From the NCBI RefSeq assembly GCF_007483665.1, contig NZ_VIQO01000012.1:186001-250000 (forward strand): DNA of 64,000 bases, given 5' to 3'. Below the pieces are notes generated by a model. That model ran no database searches. It worked only from the letters and a program-made list of their open reading frames with translations, and was not told the origin of the DNA. The translations under genes were made by a program, and so were the position numbers. Position 1 is the stretch's first letter; every line of letters starts with the position of its first letter. Positions 34,952-44,306 of this stretch are shown here, one piece after another. The stretch is from Catellatospora sichuanensis (GTDB lineage Bacteria; Actinomycetota; Actinomycetes; Mycobacteriales; Micromonosporaceae).

Positions 34952-37900
34952 GTGCTTGCGATTTCCGATCTCCTGGAGGAACTGCGCTTGGCCGGCATCC
35001 AGCTGTGGCTGCAGGACGGCAGGCTGCGATACCGGCCGGCCGGCGCACTGGACGGCGAGCGGTTGGCGGTGCTCCGTGAGCGGCGCGACGAGCTGATCTC
35101 CGCGATACGCGCCGACCCGGCGCCGGCGGCTCGGCCGGACAGCATTCCGCTGTCCGAGCACCAGCAGGGCATGTGGTTCCTCGATCAGATGGGCCTGCTG
35201 GGGCCGGCGTACAACCAGACGTCCCTGCACCGCATCGCTGGTGATCTGGACGTGGCGGCGCTGCGTTCGGCGATCACGGAGATCATGCGGCGACACGAGA
35301 TCCTGCGGACCGCGTTTCCCGCGCGCGACGGGATCGGGGTACAGGTGGTGGAGCCGGCCGGCGACCCCCGCTTCACCTTCCTGGACGTGTCCGGCCTGTC
35401 CGTCGCCGAGCAGGACCGGTGGTTGGACGACCGAAAGCGGATGTACGCGGAGTACCGGTTCGACATCTCCGCGGCGCGCAACTTCTGCACCGAGCTGATC
35501 CGCTTCGGCCCGGCCGAGCACGTGCTGGTTTTCCGCTCCTATCACCTGGTGATCGACGGGTCTTCGTACGCCCACCTCTTCCACGAGCTGCGCACGCTCT
35601 ACGCGGCGTACCGGACCGGGATCCCGTCCCCGCTGCCCGAGCTGACCATGCAGTACGCCGACTACGCACTGTGGCAGCACGGCCGGGATGGTGCCGTGGC
35701 GAAGCGGCACCTGGACTATTGGAAGGAGCGGCTGGCCGACGCGCCGGACGTCTTCGACCTGCCGACGGACCGGCCCCGGACGGCGGTCGCCGACCTCGCC
35801 GGTGGCATGGTCGAGGTGCCAGTGCCCGCCGAGGTGGCCGACGGGCTGCGCCGGCTGGCCGGGCGCGAGGACGCCACGCTGTTCATGGTGCTGCTCGCGG
35901 CGTTTCACACGCTGCTGTATCGGTGGAGCGGGCAGACCGACGTCAGCATCGGGATGATCGCCGACGGGCGGGCGCACCCCGACGTCGCCGCCAACATCGG
36001 CCACTTCGTCAACCCGGTGGTGCTGCGGGCCGACCTGGCCGGGCAGCCGACCTTCGCCGGGCTGCTCGGCCAGCTTCGGCCTCGGCTGGTCGAGGCCCTG
36101 GAGCACCGGCACGTGCCGTTCGACCGGCTGGTGGCCGAGCTGCGGCCGCAGCGGGACCTGGCGGTACATCCGCTTTTCCAGGTGCTGTTCACCTACCTGG
36201 CGGCAGAGCCGTTCGACCTCCTCGACGGGCTGACCGTCACGCAGATCGAGCCGGGCGAGCCGAAGGCGATGTTCGACCTCACGCTCTCGGTCTCGGAGAC
36301 CGAGGCGGGGGACATGTACGTCGGCATGGCGTACCGGACCGCGCTGTTCGATCGCTCCACCGTGCAGCGCCTGGCCGGCTACCTGATCAACCTCCTCACA
36401 GCGGTCGTCGCCGCACCCGACGTGTCGATCGACGACCTGCCTCTGATGTCGGCCGCGCAGCGGCACGAGGTGCTCGAGGTCTGGAACGACACCGCCAACC
36501 GGTTCGACGACGGCAGCTGTCTGCACCAGGTGATCGAGCGGCAGGTCGCCGCCGCGCCGGCCGCCACCGCGGTGGTGTTCGAGGGCCGGGCGCTGACCTA
36601 CCGCGAGCTGGACGAGCGGGCCAATGCCCTGGCGTGGCACCTGCGCGAGCTGGGCGTCGGCCCCGACGAGCGGGTCGGCATCGCGCTGCACCGATCGCTG
36701 GACATGGTGGTCGCCAACCTGGCGGTGCTCAAGGCCGGTGGGGCGTGCGTGCCGATCGACCCGACTTACCCGATGGCCCGCCAGCAGCTGATCGCCGAGG
36801 ACGCGGCATTGCAGCTGCTGATCCGCCCGACGGCCAACGAGGGCGGAGCCGGGTCGGCGCCGGTGCTGGCGTTCGATGCGTTCGGCACACCGGCCACCGC
36901 CACCAGCCCGCCGAACCTGGCCGACCCGGCCCACATCGCCTGGGTGCTCTACACCTCCGGGTCCACCGGCCGGCCCAAGGGCGTGGCCATGTCACACCGG
37001 GCCCTGCACAACCAGGCGCAGTGGCAGCAGCGCCAGGGCCCCGGCGGCCGCGGACGCACGCTGCAGTGGGCCGCGCTCAGCTTCGACATCTTCTACCAGG
37101 AGATGGTGACCACGCTGTCGGTCGGCGACACGCTCGTCCTGGTCAGCGAGGAGGTCCGGCACGACTTCGAACGGCTGCTCGACGTGATCTCCGAGCAGCG
37201 GATCGAGCGGATATTCATGCCGTTCGTGGCCCTGCGCGGGCTGGCCGAGCTGGCCGTGCGCCTGGACCGGATCCCGCGGTCGCTGCGTGCGGTGCTCACG
37301 GCGGGCGAGCAGCTCCAGGCCACCCCGGCGATCCGGGCCTTCTTCGAACAGATGCCCGCCTGCACCCTGTACAACCAGTACGGACCAATCGAGGTGCACC
37401 TGGCCACCTCCCACCAGCTCGACCCCGATCCGACGACGTGGGCGGAGCTGCCACCCATCGGCCGGCCCTTCGACAACGTGCGGACGTACGTGCTCGACGC
37501 CGAACTGCGGCCGGTGCCGCCCGGCGTGGCCGGTGAGCTGTTCGTCGGCGGTATCGCGCTGGCCCGCGGCTACCTGGGCCGTCCGGAGCTGACGGCGGAA
37601 CGGTTCCTGCCCGACCCGTTCAGCACCGGTGCCCGGATGTACCGCACCGGCGACCGGGTCCGCTGGAACGCCGCCGGCCAACTGGAGTTCATCGGCCGCA
37701 TCGACGACCAGGTAAAGATCCGCGGGTTCCGGGTGGAGGTCGCCGAGATCGAGGCGGTCCTCACCGGCTGCCCGGGCGTGCGGGAGTGCGCCGTCGCCGC
37801 CCACCGCCACGGCGCCGGCGACGTACGCCTGGTCGCCTATGTCGTGCCGGACGCGGATGCCCCGCCGACCGCCACCGAGCTCCGCGCCTTCCTCGCCGCC

Positions 37901-38275
37901 CGCCTGCCCGACTACATGGTGCCGGCCGCCTACCAGACGGTGACCGAGCTGCCGCGGACGCCCAGCGGGAAGCTGAGCCGGCGGTTGCTGCCGCAGCTGT
38001 ACGACGGGCCGGAGTGGGCCGGGGCGGCCCAGTACGAGTCGCCGAGCACGCCGCTGGAGGAGCACATCGCCGCGATCTGGGCCGAGGTGCTAGCCGTGCC
38101 CCGGGTCGGCCGGCGCGACAACTTCTTCGAACTGGGCGGCCATTCGCTGCTGGCGGTCACCGTCGTCACCCGGCTCAGCGAGGTTGTCGGGCGCACGGTC
38201 GCCCTGCGCGCCCTCTTCGAGGCGCCGACCGTGGCCGCCCTCGCCAGCCGCCTGAGCGACGCCGAAGAGCGATGA
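34952..38275 (+). CDS. NRPS: TubC docking-C-A-PCP
   Basis: About 1107 residues. The first 55 ([21 protein letters not shown]) form a TubC-type N-terminal docking domain, so the protein accepts a chain from another NRPS. The condensation domain (about 60-500) has YHLVIDG at 197-203, in which the first His of HHxxxDG is Tyr and the catalytic second His is kept. The A domain has A3 [12 protein letters not shown]4 [11 protein letters not shown]5 [11 protein letters not shown]8 [15 protein letters not shown] and A10 [12 protein letters not shown] ends the protein ([10 protein letters not shown], Ser1065). There is no release domain. GTG 34952 is favoured by AGAAGGGA; GTG 34916, directly after the MbtH stop, is the alternative. 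Confidence 0.88.
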   Translation: MLAISDLLEELRLAGIQLWLQDGRLRYRPAGALDGERLAVLRERRDELISAIRADPAPAARPDSIPLSEHQQGMWFLDQMGLLGPAYNQTSLHRIAGDLDVAALRSAITEIMRRHEILRTAFPARDGIGVQVVEPAGDPRFTFLDVSGLSVAEQDRWLDDRKRMYAEYRFDISAARNFCTELIRFGPAEHVLVFRSYHLVIDGSSYAHLFHELRTLYAAYRTGIPSPLPELTMQYADYALWQHGRDGAVAKRHLDYWKERLADAPDVFDLPTDRPRTAVADLAGGMVEVPVPAEVADGLRRLAGREDATLFMVLLAAFHTLLYRWSGQTDVSIGMIADGRAHPDVAANIGHFVNPVVLRADLAGQPTFAGLLGQLRPRLVEALEHRHVPFDRLVAELRPQRDLAVHPLFQVLFTYLAAEPFDLLDGLTVTQIEPGEPKAMFDLTLSVSETEAGDMYVGMAYRTALFDRSTVQRLAGYLINLLTAVVAAPDVSIDDLPLMSAAQRHEVLEVWNDTANRFDDGSCLHQVIERQVAAAPAATAVVFEGRALTYRELDERANALAWHLRELGVGPDERVGIALHRSLDMVVANLAVLKAGGACVPIDPTYPMARQQLIAEDAALQLLIRPTANEGGAGSAPVLAFDAFGTPATATSPPNLADPAHIAWVLYTSGSTGRPKGVAMSHRALHNQAQWQQRQGPGGRGRTLQWAALSFDIFYQEMVTTLSVGDTLVLVSEEVRHDFERLLDVISEQRIERIFMPFVALRGLAELAVRLDRIPRSLRAVLTAGEQLQATPAIRAFFEQMPACTLYNQYGPIEVHLATSHQLDPDPTTWAELPPIGRPFDNVRTYVLDAELRPVPPGVAGELFVGGIALARGYLGRPELTAERFLPDPFSTGARMYRTGDRVRWNAAGQLEFIGRIDDQVKIRGFRVEVAEIEAVLTGCPGVRECAVAAHRHGAGDVRLVAYVVPDADAPPTATELRAFLAARLPDYMVPAAYQTVTELPRTPSGKLSRRLLPQLYDGPEWAGAAQYESPSTPLEEHIAAIWAEVLAVPRVGRRDNFFELGGHSLLAVTVVTRLSEVVGRTVALRALFEAPTVAALASRLSDAEER

Positions 38276-38547
38276 GCGGCTCGCGCCGGCCATGCCGGGC
38301 CTGCCCGGCTCGGTGGTTCCGCGTGGGCTCGTTCGACGTCGAGAACCGGCCGAAGTCGTCGACCTGCTTCGACCCGAAGACGGGGTCTCGCATCATTCCG
38401 GAGTTGGGCATCCCGGTCTGCGTGCATCCGGACAGGATCGGGTTGCCTCTCGGGGCATACGCGAGCGCCGGCACGCCGCTGCCATATCTGCGGCGGCTCT
38501 GGCTGAGGATCCGGCTGGCCGTCTCGAGCGGCACGCGGCCCCGCTGA
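38272..38547 (+). CDS. Small unknown ORF overlapping the NRPS stop
   Basis: An ATG at 38272 overlaps the NRPS stop (ATGA) and opens a 91-residue frame rich in Cys, Arg and Pro: [33 protein letters not shown] do not recognise it. The overlap argues for coupling, but the composition and lack of homology mean it may be chance. It fills most of the 317-base convergent gap to the StrR-type gene; nothing else, including a clear terminator, is evident in that gap. Confidence 0.3.
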   Translation: MSGSRRPCRACPARWFRVGSFDVENRPKSSTCFDPKTGSRIIPELGIPVCVHPDRIGLPLGAYASAGTPLPYLRRLWLRIRLAVSSGTRPR

Positions 38548-38592
38548 CCGGCTGGGTCCCACCGGACACCGGGCAACTGGCGATGGACGTGA

Positions 38593-39651
38593 TCAGCCGT
38601 GCTGACCGCTCGCCTGGTCGTCCTCGAGCCCCATGGCGAGCTGGATCCAGGCCGCCGCACAGGCTCTCGCCAGCGCGCCGAGGTTGATCCGGGAGTGCGG
38701 CGGGATGTGGCGCAGCGGGAGCGGGATCTCGTCGGTCAGCAGCACCCGCGGACCGAGCCAGCGCAGCAGCATCCGGCCGGACTCGGTGTAGCGCAGCGAC
38801 GGATCGCGCTGCATGGTCTTGAGCAGCGACCGCAACTCGTCGGAGGGGTCCGCCTCCGGCAGCTTTACGGTCATCTGCCGGTCCTCCGCCCGGTCGGCGC
38901 GGTCCGGCCGGGTCCGCCGGTCCAGTACCGGGTCCTCGCCGGCCCGCAGGCGCGCTCGGACGCTCCGCGCGGTCTCCACGGAGATGCCGGCGTCCTTCGC
39001 GATCTGGCGCAGGGTCGCGTCCGGGTGGCTGGCGATCAGCGCGGCCGCGACCCCCCGCCCGGCCGCGCCGTTGATCGGCCGGACCCGGCCGTCCCGGCCG
39101 ATCCGCGCCTGTACCGGCGGGCCGTCGATCTCGCGGCGCAGCGATCCGATGGTCTTCGCCGCCAGACCGGCGGTGAGGGCGATGGCCCGGTCCGACAACC
39201 GCGGCTGGGCGCGGATGATCCGGACGGCCGCTGCACGCCGATCGGCCGTCGAGAGGGGCATGCCGTGTGACACGTTGAGCCGGACGGCGAGCAGGAACGC
39301 CTCGTTGTCGTCGCCGTCGAACAGCTTCGCGGAGATCTCCCGCTCGCCGCGCAGCCGGGCGGCGGTGAGCCGGTGCGCCCCGTCGATCACCCGCATCGTC
39401 CTGCGGTGCACCACGATCGGTGGCAGGTTCGCTTCCGTCTGCGCCAGCGATCTCGCGTGAGCCATGTCCACGCCCGCGGAGCGCGGCGAGTCGGCGTCGC
39501 GGACCGCGGAGATCGGCAGCCGTACGACGGCGTTGTCCCGGGCCGGGACCGGCTCGGCGGACCTCTGGCCATCGGTGGACGATCGGGGTTCGACTGGGGA
39601 TCGAGAGGTGTCGACCGACACTGGGGAGCCCCCGTTCTTTGTCACGGCCAC
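38593..39651 (-). CDS. StrR/NovG-type ParB-like pathway regulator
   Basis: The 352-residue protein matches the StrR family of cluster-situated activators. It has a ParB-like N-terminal domain with VRLPISAVRDADSPRSAGVDMAHARSLA, LPPIVVHRRTMRVIDGAHRLTAARLRGE and FLLAVRLNVSHGMPLS. A helix-turn-helix region follows (SDRAIALTAGLAAKTIGSLRRE and ATLRQIAKDAGISVETARSVRARL). StrR, NovG and Bbr activate streptomycin, novobiocin and balhimycin genes by binding long inverted repeats. This is the likely master activator of the cluster. It lies 83 bases downstream of the Aat gene in the same direction. The start is GTG 39651. Confidence 0.88.
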   Translation of the reverse strand: MAVTKNGGSPVSVDTSRSPVEPRSSTDGQRSAEPVPARDNAVVRLPISAVRDADSPRSAGVDMAHARSLAQTEANLPPIVVHRRTMRVIDGAHRLTAARLRGEREISAKLFDGDDNEAFLLAVRLNVSHGMPLSTADRRAAAVRIIRAQPRLSDRAIALTAGLAAKTIGSLRREIDGPPVQARIGRDGRVRPINGAAGRGVAAALIASHPDATLRQIAKDAGISVETARSVRARLRAGEDPVLDRRTRPDRADRAEDRQMTVKLPEADPSDELRSLLKTMQRDPSLRYTESGRMLLRWLGPRVLLTDEIPLPLRHIPPHSRINLGALARACAAAWIQLAMGLEDDQASGQHG

Positions 39652-39734
39652 GGCCGTCGAGCGAAGACACGGCCTTCACTCATCCTGACCCTGCGGCCGG
39701 ACGTACGGGATTCACCTATTTTGGGGTCAACGAC

Positions 39735-40490
39735 TCACTCGGCGGGCGTGCGCAGGAAGCCCAGGCGGCGTACCTCCTCCACGCCGCCGGCCAGCGGGAC
39801 CGGATCGCCGCCGCGCGACAGGGCGGCGAGGAACTCCCGGCGCGGCATTGGCCCGGCATTGAGCCGCCGACTCTGCTCGCTGTCCCACTCGACGTCCAGC
39901 AGCGTCACGCCGGTGCCGGCCAGCCGGCACTCCATGTCGAGCAGCGCCACCTTCGAGGCGTTGGTCTGCCGGTGGAAGCAGGTGTCCAGGGTGAATACCG
40001 TGCCGACGCCGATACCGACGGCCCCCCCTACCATCTCGTCGCCGTCCCAGACCTCGACGCTGTGGGCCCAACCCAGCTTGTGCAGCTCCACCATGCACTC
40101 GCACAGCTCGTCGGTGAGCCACTCGGGAGTGCGGTTCGCGCGGCACTCGGCGAGCACCCGGTCGAAGCGCTGGTTCGCGGTGGTGGTCCAGCGCAGCCGG
40201 TTGCGCAACAGCTTCATCAGGCTGCGTGGCTTGGTGAGCCGCCCGTACGGGATGACCGGGCGCGGGTCCGGTGACCACCAGGTCAACGCGAACGGATCGG
40301 GGAGCGGCGAGTCGAGCACCGCGGTCGTCCCGGCCGCCACCGAATCCTCGTACAGGAAGTGGTTCACCTCGGCCGCGGCCGCGGATACCGCCGGCATCGG
40401 GAAGGCGCCGTGCCGGTAGCCGGCGAGGACGGTCGCCGGGTCGAGGCGGCCACCGATCGCGGCCGGCGCGTCGCCCGGGGCACTATCCAT
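39735..40490 (-). CDS. Leucyl/phenylalanyl-tRNA-protein transferase homologue (Aat family)
   Basis: A 251-residue protein clearly of the Aat family: AGYRHGAFPMP, LTWWSPDPRPVIP, KPRSLMKLLRNRLRWTTTANQRFDRVL, LHKLGWAHSVEVWDGDEMVGGAVGI, FHRQTNASKVALL and MPRREFL. Aat normally moves Leu or Phe from tRNA to protein N-termini in the N-end rule pathway. Aligned to the E. coli enzyme, the Asp of its catalytic relay is kept (Asp199), but the Gln two residues later is Glu201. In this cluster it may transfer an aminoacyl group from tRNA to a small-molecule amine; that is inference. Two broken copies of the gene lie near 57.2-57.6 and 60.3 kb. It is divergent from the thioesterase gene. Confidence 0.8.
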   Translation of the reverse strand: MDSAPGDAPAAIGGRLDPATVLAGYRHGAFPMPAVSAAAAEVNHFLYEDSVAAGTTAVLDSPLPDPFALTWWSPDPRPVIPYGRLTKPRSLMKLLRNRLRWTTTANQRFDRVLAECRANRTPEWLTDELCECMVELHKLGWAHSVEVWDGDEMVGGAVGIGVGTVFTLDTCFHRQTNASKVALLDMECRLAGTGVTLLDVEWDSEQSRRLNAGPMPRREFLAALSRGGDPVPLAGGVEEVRRLGFLRTPAE

Positions 40491-40571
40491 CGCAAGACCG
40501 TCCCACACGCATCCCTCGCAGCGAAACACATGTCGATTCTGGCCTCCGACCACCGACCGACGGGACCCCTC

Positions 40572-41363
40572 ATGACCGCATCCTCGACAGAGAGCACCTT
40601 CGAGGCATCGGCGCGGTGGCTGCGCCGGCCGCGTCCCTGCCACGACCCGGCGAGCCGTCTGGTCTGTCTGCCGCACGCCGGCGGCACCGCCAGCGCGTAC
40701 GCTTCCTGGGCCGCCCGGCTGCCGGCCCGGATCGAGCTGATCGCCGTGCAGTACCCCGGCCGGCAGGACCGGCTGGCCGAGCCCTGCGCGCGGTCCGTCC
40801 AGGAGATCGCCGACGCGCTCGTTGCGGCGCTGGCCGCCTACACCGACCGGCCGCTGTACCTGTTCGGGCACAGCATGGGCGGCCTGGTCGCCTACGAGGT
40901 CGCGGCCCAACTGGAGGCCGGCGCCGGGCCGGGTCCGGCGGGCCTGTTCGTCTCCGGCACGCTCGCCCCGCACCGGTTCCTGCCGCCCCGGGAGGTGCTC
41001 GACAACGCGATCATCGAGGCGGAGACCCGGGCGTCCGGCTGGACCGATCCGATGGTGTTCGAGCACCCGGAGCTGCGCGAGCTCGTGCTGCCGGCGCTGC
41101 TGGCCGACTTCCGGGCGGTGCTGTCCTACCGCCACCGCGATCCGGCGCGGCTGCGTTGCCCGATCGTCGCCTACGCGGGCAGCGACGGTCCCGCCGACGT
41201 GCCGGACCAGCTGGCCTCCTGGGGCGAGCTGACCTCCGGCCCGGCCGCCTGGCGGCGCTTCGACGGCGATCACTTCTACCTCCAGCCCCGGGAGGCCGAG
41301 CTGGTTGCCGACATCCTGACCCGGATGTCTAACTGGGGAAGCGCCTCAGTTGGACGCCTATGA
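40572..41363 (+). CDS. Type II thioesterase
   Basis: A 263-residue alpha/beta hydrolase: LVCLPHAGGTASAY near the N-terminus, AVQYPGRQDRL, the nucleophile elbow YLFGHSMGGLVAYEVA and FDGDHFYL with the catalytic histidine. Type II thioesterases remove wrong or misprimed groups from NRPS carrier proteins. ATG 40572 gives the usual length; an in-frame ATG at 40530 would add 14 residues, and neither has a strong ribosome binding site. The stop overlaps the next ATG at 41360. It is the first plus-strand gene after the divergent Aat/StrR pair. Confidence 0.88.
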   Translation: MTASSTESTFEASARWLRRPRPCHDPASRLVCLPHAGGTASAYASWAARLPARIELIAVQYPGRQDRLAEPCARSVQEIADALVAALAAYTDRPLYLFGHSMGGLVAYEVAAQLEAGAGPGPAGLFVSGTLAPHRFLPPREVLDNAIIEAETRASGWTDPMVFEHPELRELVLPALLADFRAVLSYRHRDPARLRCPIVAYAGSDGPADVPDQLASWGELTSGPAAWRRFDGDHFYLQPREAELVADILTRMSNWGSASVGRL

Positions 41364-41380
41364 GCGAAGGAGGAAGAACC

Positions 41381-42391
41381 GTGGCCGATTCGGATCTCGC
41401 CGAGCGGTACCGCTTCGCGCCGGATATCCTGGCCGCGGTCCGGGCGGTGTCCCGACCGGACAACTGGCACGGCCCGCTGGAGGCCGTCGAGCATTGGACC
41501 TGGATCGCCGTCTGGTGCGCGGCGTCGGTGCTGGCGTGGCGGCACACCCCCTGGTGGCTGGGGGTGCCGGTGTACATCGTGGCGATATTCTTCATCGGCG
41601 GCCGGCAGCGGGGCATCGCCGGCATGCTGCACATGGCCACGCACCGGGCGTTCATGGCCAACCATCGGGTCGGCAGCGTGATCGGCGCGGTTCTTGGCGG
41701 ATATCCTGTGCTGCAGAGCTATACCGGCTATCAGGCCTCGCATCTCGGTGAGCACCACGGCCGACTGGGTGACCCGGAGCGGGACCCGGACTACCGCCAG
41801 TACCGGGACAACGGGCTGTGCGGGGACGACCTGAGCCGCCGGGCGCTGCGCCGGTACCTGTGGCGCGTCATAACGCCCCGGGCGACCGTCTCGTACGTGC
41901 TCTACCTGCTGCGGCACCGCATCATGACAGCCAGCGAGCGCCCGGCCGAGCGGATGCTGCGGGTGACCCTGCTGGCGGCGGTGCTCGCCTGGGCCGTCCT
42001 GGGCGGCTGGTGGCCCTGGTTGCTGCTGCTCTGGTTCGTGCCGCTCGTCACCACGCAGGTGTGGATCGGCGCGGTGGCCGAGCTGATGGAGCACTTCCCG
42101 CTCATCGAGACGGCCCCCCGGAAAGACATCTACATGTCCTGGAACCGGGTCTACGGACTGGGCACCCGGTTCCTGCTGGGCGAGAAGGACGGCGAGGGCT
42201 TCCACCTGGTCCACCACCTGTACCCCCGGACGCCGATGTGGCGGCTGCGTGAGGTGGACGCGATCCTGTGTCGCGACCCGGTGTACGCGGCCCTGCCCCG
42301 GCTCGGCGGCGCCCTGGGTGGCCTGGAGCAGATCTACCGATCGCTGCCCCCGCGGCGGGACCACACCGCTCCCGGGATCGCCCGCACATGA
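41381..42391 (+). CDS. Membrane fatty-acid-desaturase-family enzyme
   Basis: A 336-residue protein with hydrophobic hairpins around 40-75 and 195-235 and the three histidine boxes of the di-iron desaturase/hydroxylase family: HMATH at 84-88, HLGEHH at 121-126 and HLVHH at 275-279. An additional His lies in LMEHFP. Such enzymes desaturate or hydroxylate acyl or amino-acyl chains, and in NRPS clusters some act on tethered substrates. The GTG at 41381 is preceded by AAGGAGG at ideal spacing; ATG 41360, overlapping the thioesterase stop, is the alternative. The stop overlaps the next ATG. Confidence 0.8.
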   Translation: MADSDLAERYRFAPDILAAVRAVSRPDNWHGPLEAVEHWTWIAVWCAASVLAWRHTPWWLGVPVYIVAIFFIGGRQRGIAGMLHMATHRAFMANHRVGSVIGAVLGGYPVLQSYTGYQASHLGEHHGRLGDPERDPDYRQYRDNGLCGDDLSRRALRRYLWRVITPRATVSYVLYLLRHRIMTASERPAERMLRVTLLAAVLAWAVLGGWWPWLLLLWFVPLVTTQVWIGAVAELMEHFPLIETAPRKDIYMSWNRVYGLGTRFLLGEKDGEGFHLVHHLYPRTPMWRLREVDAILCRDPVYAALPRLGGALGGLEQIYRSLPPRRDHTAPGIART

Positions 42392-42858
42392 CCAGCCCAG
42401 TGGTCGTGGTCTACACGGCCGGGGCGCCACGCCGATCGAGCTTGCCGCCGATGCCGGGGACTACAAACTGCTGTTTGCCGCACCCGTCGGAGACCTGCCG
42501 GACGGCCTGGCCGAGCTGCTGGCAGCGGTTGGCGAGCTCATTGACGTCACCGACGAGGCGGCCGGCGCCGCCGCGCTCGCGGCCCGGCACGGCCGGCCAG
42601 TACACGCTGCTCTACCGCGTGGGCGGCGTGAGCCAGCCGTCGCGCTCGGCCAAGCCGGCCACCTCCGTGCGCTCCATCAAGGTCAGCAACATGACCGGCG
42701 GGAAATGGAACCTCGACCTCTGGCCGAGTGAGGGAAAGTACTTCCGGCCAGTGGTGCGCGACGGAGCCGGCGCCATCGTCGGCGTCGGCAACCCCACCTG
42801 GCTGCTGCGTACCACCCCCGGCCACGGTATCCCCGCCGCCCGGAAACTCCCCACCTGA
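42388..42858 (+). pseudogene. ATP-grasp ligase N-terminal fragment, frameshifted and fused
   Basis: The ATG at 42388 overlaps the desaturase stop and encodes MTSPVVVVYTAGA. After about 42423 the family homology moves to another frame: TPIELAADAGDYKLLFAAP, LAELLAAVGELIDVTDEAAG. This looks like the first 80 residues of an ATP-grasp carboxylate-amine ligase. Near 42600 it breaks, and the original frame continues with an unrelated tail (SIKVSNMTGGKWNLDLWPSEGKYF) resembling the C-terminus of a secreted protein. Two events, a frameshift and a deletion or fusion, are needed to explain it. No functional ligase can be made. Confidence 0.5.
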
Positions 42859-42878
42859 CCGTCGCCGGCGGCGTGGGG
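42849..42878. terminator. GC-rich hairpin between convergent genes
   Basis: CCCCAC at 42849-42854 pairs with GTGGGG at 42873-42878, and the loop contains the self-complementary GCCGGC. The hairpin ends exactly at the aminotransferase stop codon and lies between convergent reading frames, a usual place for a bidirectional terminator. It lacks a T tract, as is common in high-GC actinomycetes. Confidence 0.4.
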
Positions 42879-43964
42879 TCAGACGATGCGCTGAACCCAG
42901 CCGAACTCGTCCTCGGCACGGCCGTACTGGATATCCAGCAGGGCGGAGCGCAGCGACGTCGTCACCCGCCCCGACCCACCGTCACCCACGACGATCTCGC
43001 CATCAGCGGACAGCAGCCGGGCGATCGGCGTGATCACCGCCGCCGTACCGCAGGCGAACATCTCCGTCAGCGCACCGCTCGCGGCGTCGGACCGGAACTC
43101 GTCGATCGAGTACGACCGCTCCTCGACGGTGAGCCCGCGGTGCCGGGCCAGGGTGATGACCGAGTCCCGGGTGATACCCGGCAGGATCGTGTCGGTCAGA
43201 GGCGGGGTGACCAGCGTGTCCCCGAGCACGAAGAAGACATTCATGCCGCCGAGCTCCTCGAAGTGCCGGTGCTCCGTGGCGTCGAGGAAGACCACCTGCT
43301 CGCAGCCGTGCCGCATGGCCTCGGCCTGGGCCAGCAGACTGGAGGCGTAGTTGCCCCCGTATTTGGCTGCACCAGTGCCGCCGGGGCCCGACCGGTTGTA
43401 CTCCCGCTCCAGCCAGATCGAGCACGGCTTGGCCCCACCGGCGAAGATCGCCCCGACCGGCGAGGCCAGCACCAGGAACTGGTACTCCAACGCCGGCCGC
43501 ACCCCCAGGTACACCTCGGAGGCGTACTGGATCGGCCGCAGGTAGAGGCTGGACTCACCGCTGCCCGGAACCCAATCCCGGTCCTGCTCGATGAGAACTC
43601 GCAGGGAATGAAGGAACAGCTCCGGCGGCAGCGGCGGCATCGCCATGCGCTCGGCGGACCTGACGAACCGCGCGGCGTTGGCGTCGGGCCGGAACATCAC
43701 GACCCCGCCGTCGGGCGCGCGGTAGGCCTTCAGCCCCTCGAAGACTGACTGAGCGTAGTGCAGCACCGCGGTGGCCGGGTCCATCCGCAGCGGGGCATAG
43801 GGCTCGAGTCGGGCGTCGTACCAGCCCTTGCCGTCGGAATAGCTGATCGACACCATGTGGTCGGTGAAGGTCCGCCCGAAGCCCGGGTTCGCCAGCAGCG
43901 CCTCCCGTTCGGCCACGGCGACGGGGGTGGCGTTCTGTCGAGTTTCGAACTCAAGGCTGCTCAT
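42879..43964 (-). CDS. Branched-chain amino acid aminotransferase (class IV)
   Basis: A 361-residue class IV PLP aminotransferase: FTDHMVSISYSDGKGWYDARLEPY, ALHYAQSVFEGLKAYR-type substrate loop (VLHYAQSVFEGLKAY), the lysine region GGTGAAKYGGNYASS, QVVFLDATEHRHFEELGGMNVFFV and LTEMFACGTAAVITPI. It interconverts branched-chain keto acids and amino acids with glutamate. In the cluster it could make or convert a precursor keto acid for the NRPS, for example together with the keto-acid methyltransferase at 53 kb. ATG 43964 follows GGGGGTGAAG. It is divergent from the LuxR regulator. Confidence 0.88.
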   Translation of the reverse strand: MSSLEFETRQNATPVAVAEREALLANPGFGRTFTDHMVSISYSDGKGWYDARLEPYAPLRMDPATAVLHYAQSVFEGLKAYRAPDGGVVMFRPDANAARFVRSAERMAMPPLPPELFLHSLRVLIEQDRDWVPGSGESSLYLRPIQYASEVYLGVRPALEYQFLVLASPVGAIFAGGAKPCSIWLEREYNRSGPGGTGAAKYGGNYASSLLAQAEAMRHGCEQVVFLDATEHRHFEELGGMNVFFVLGDTLVTPPLTDTILPGITRDSVITLARHRGLTVEERSYSIDEFRSDAASGALTEMFACGTAAVITPIARLLSADGEIVVGDGGSGRVTTSLRSALLDIQYGRAEDEFGWVQRIV

Positions 43965-44011
43965 GAGCTTCACCCCCGGGATGTGTCAAGGTGCGATCAC
44001 GCCTGGCCGGG

Positions 44012-44040
44012 AGCCTACCGTCCATTTAGGCCGCCGCCAA
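44012..44040 (-). promoter_or_regulatory. Candidate sigma-70-type promoter for the aminotransferase
   Basis: On the minus strand TTGGCG (44040-44035) and TAGGCT (44017-44012) are separated by exactly 17 bases and lie about 48 bases before the ATG at 43964. It is the best promoter match I found in the 342-base divergent gap 43965-44306. The rest of the gap holds no gene. Confidence 0.35.
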
Positions 44041-44306
44041 CGCCGTGGCACCATGCGTTTTCGCTTTGACTGTCCCCGAAAGCAGCGACAAGCGTTCGGC
44101 TGATTCACACTGTTAGCGTCGGCACGAACTTTTGATCAACTCCCTGCATTCGCCGGTGCGGGGGGTGGCTGTGTTCGGCCGCCATGGACGACGGAAGAAG
44201 GAGTTGCTGACCGACCAGGGCGACGGCTGCCGGCGGTGGCGACGGCAGCGACCGGCGCAGAGATCCAGTCGCCGAATAAGGACAGAATGAAAGACGGGGG
44301 CGAAAC

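Noticed and set aside
24062-38275. Assigning amino-acid substrates to the A domains from hand-read specificity codes
   Set aside because: The hand alignments gave codes without a clear known match, and errors of one position are likely, so no substrate is claimed.
38328-39620. StrR-type operator (GTTCGA-N-TCGAAC) near the regulator
   Set aside because: Only loose half-site matches occur, inside coding sequence; no convincing inverted pair was found.
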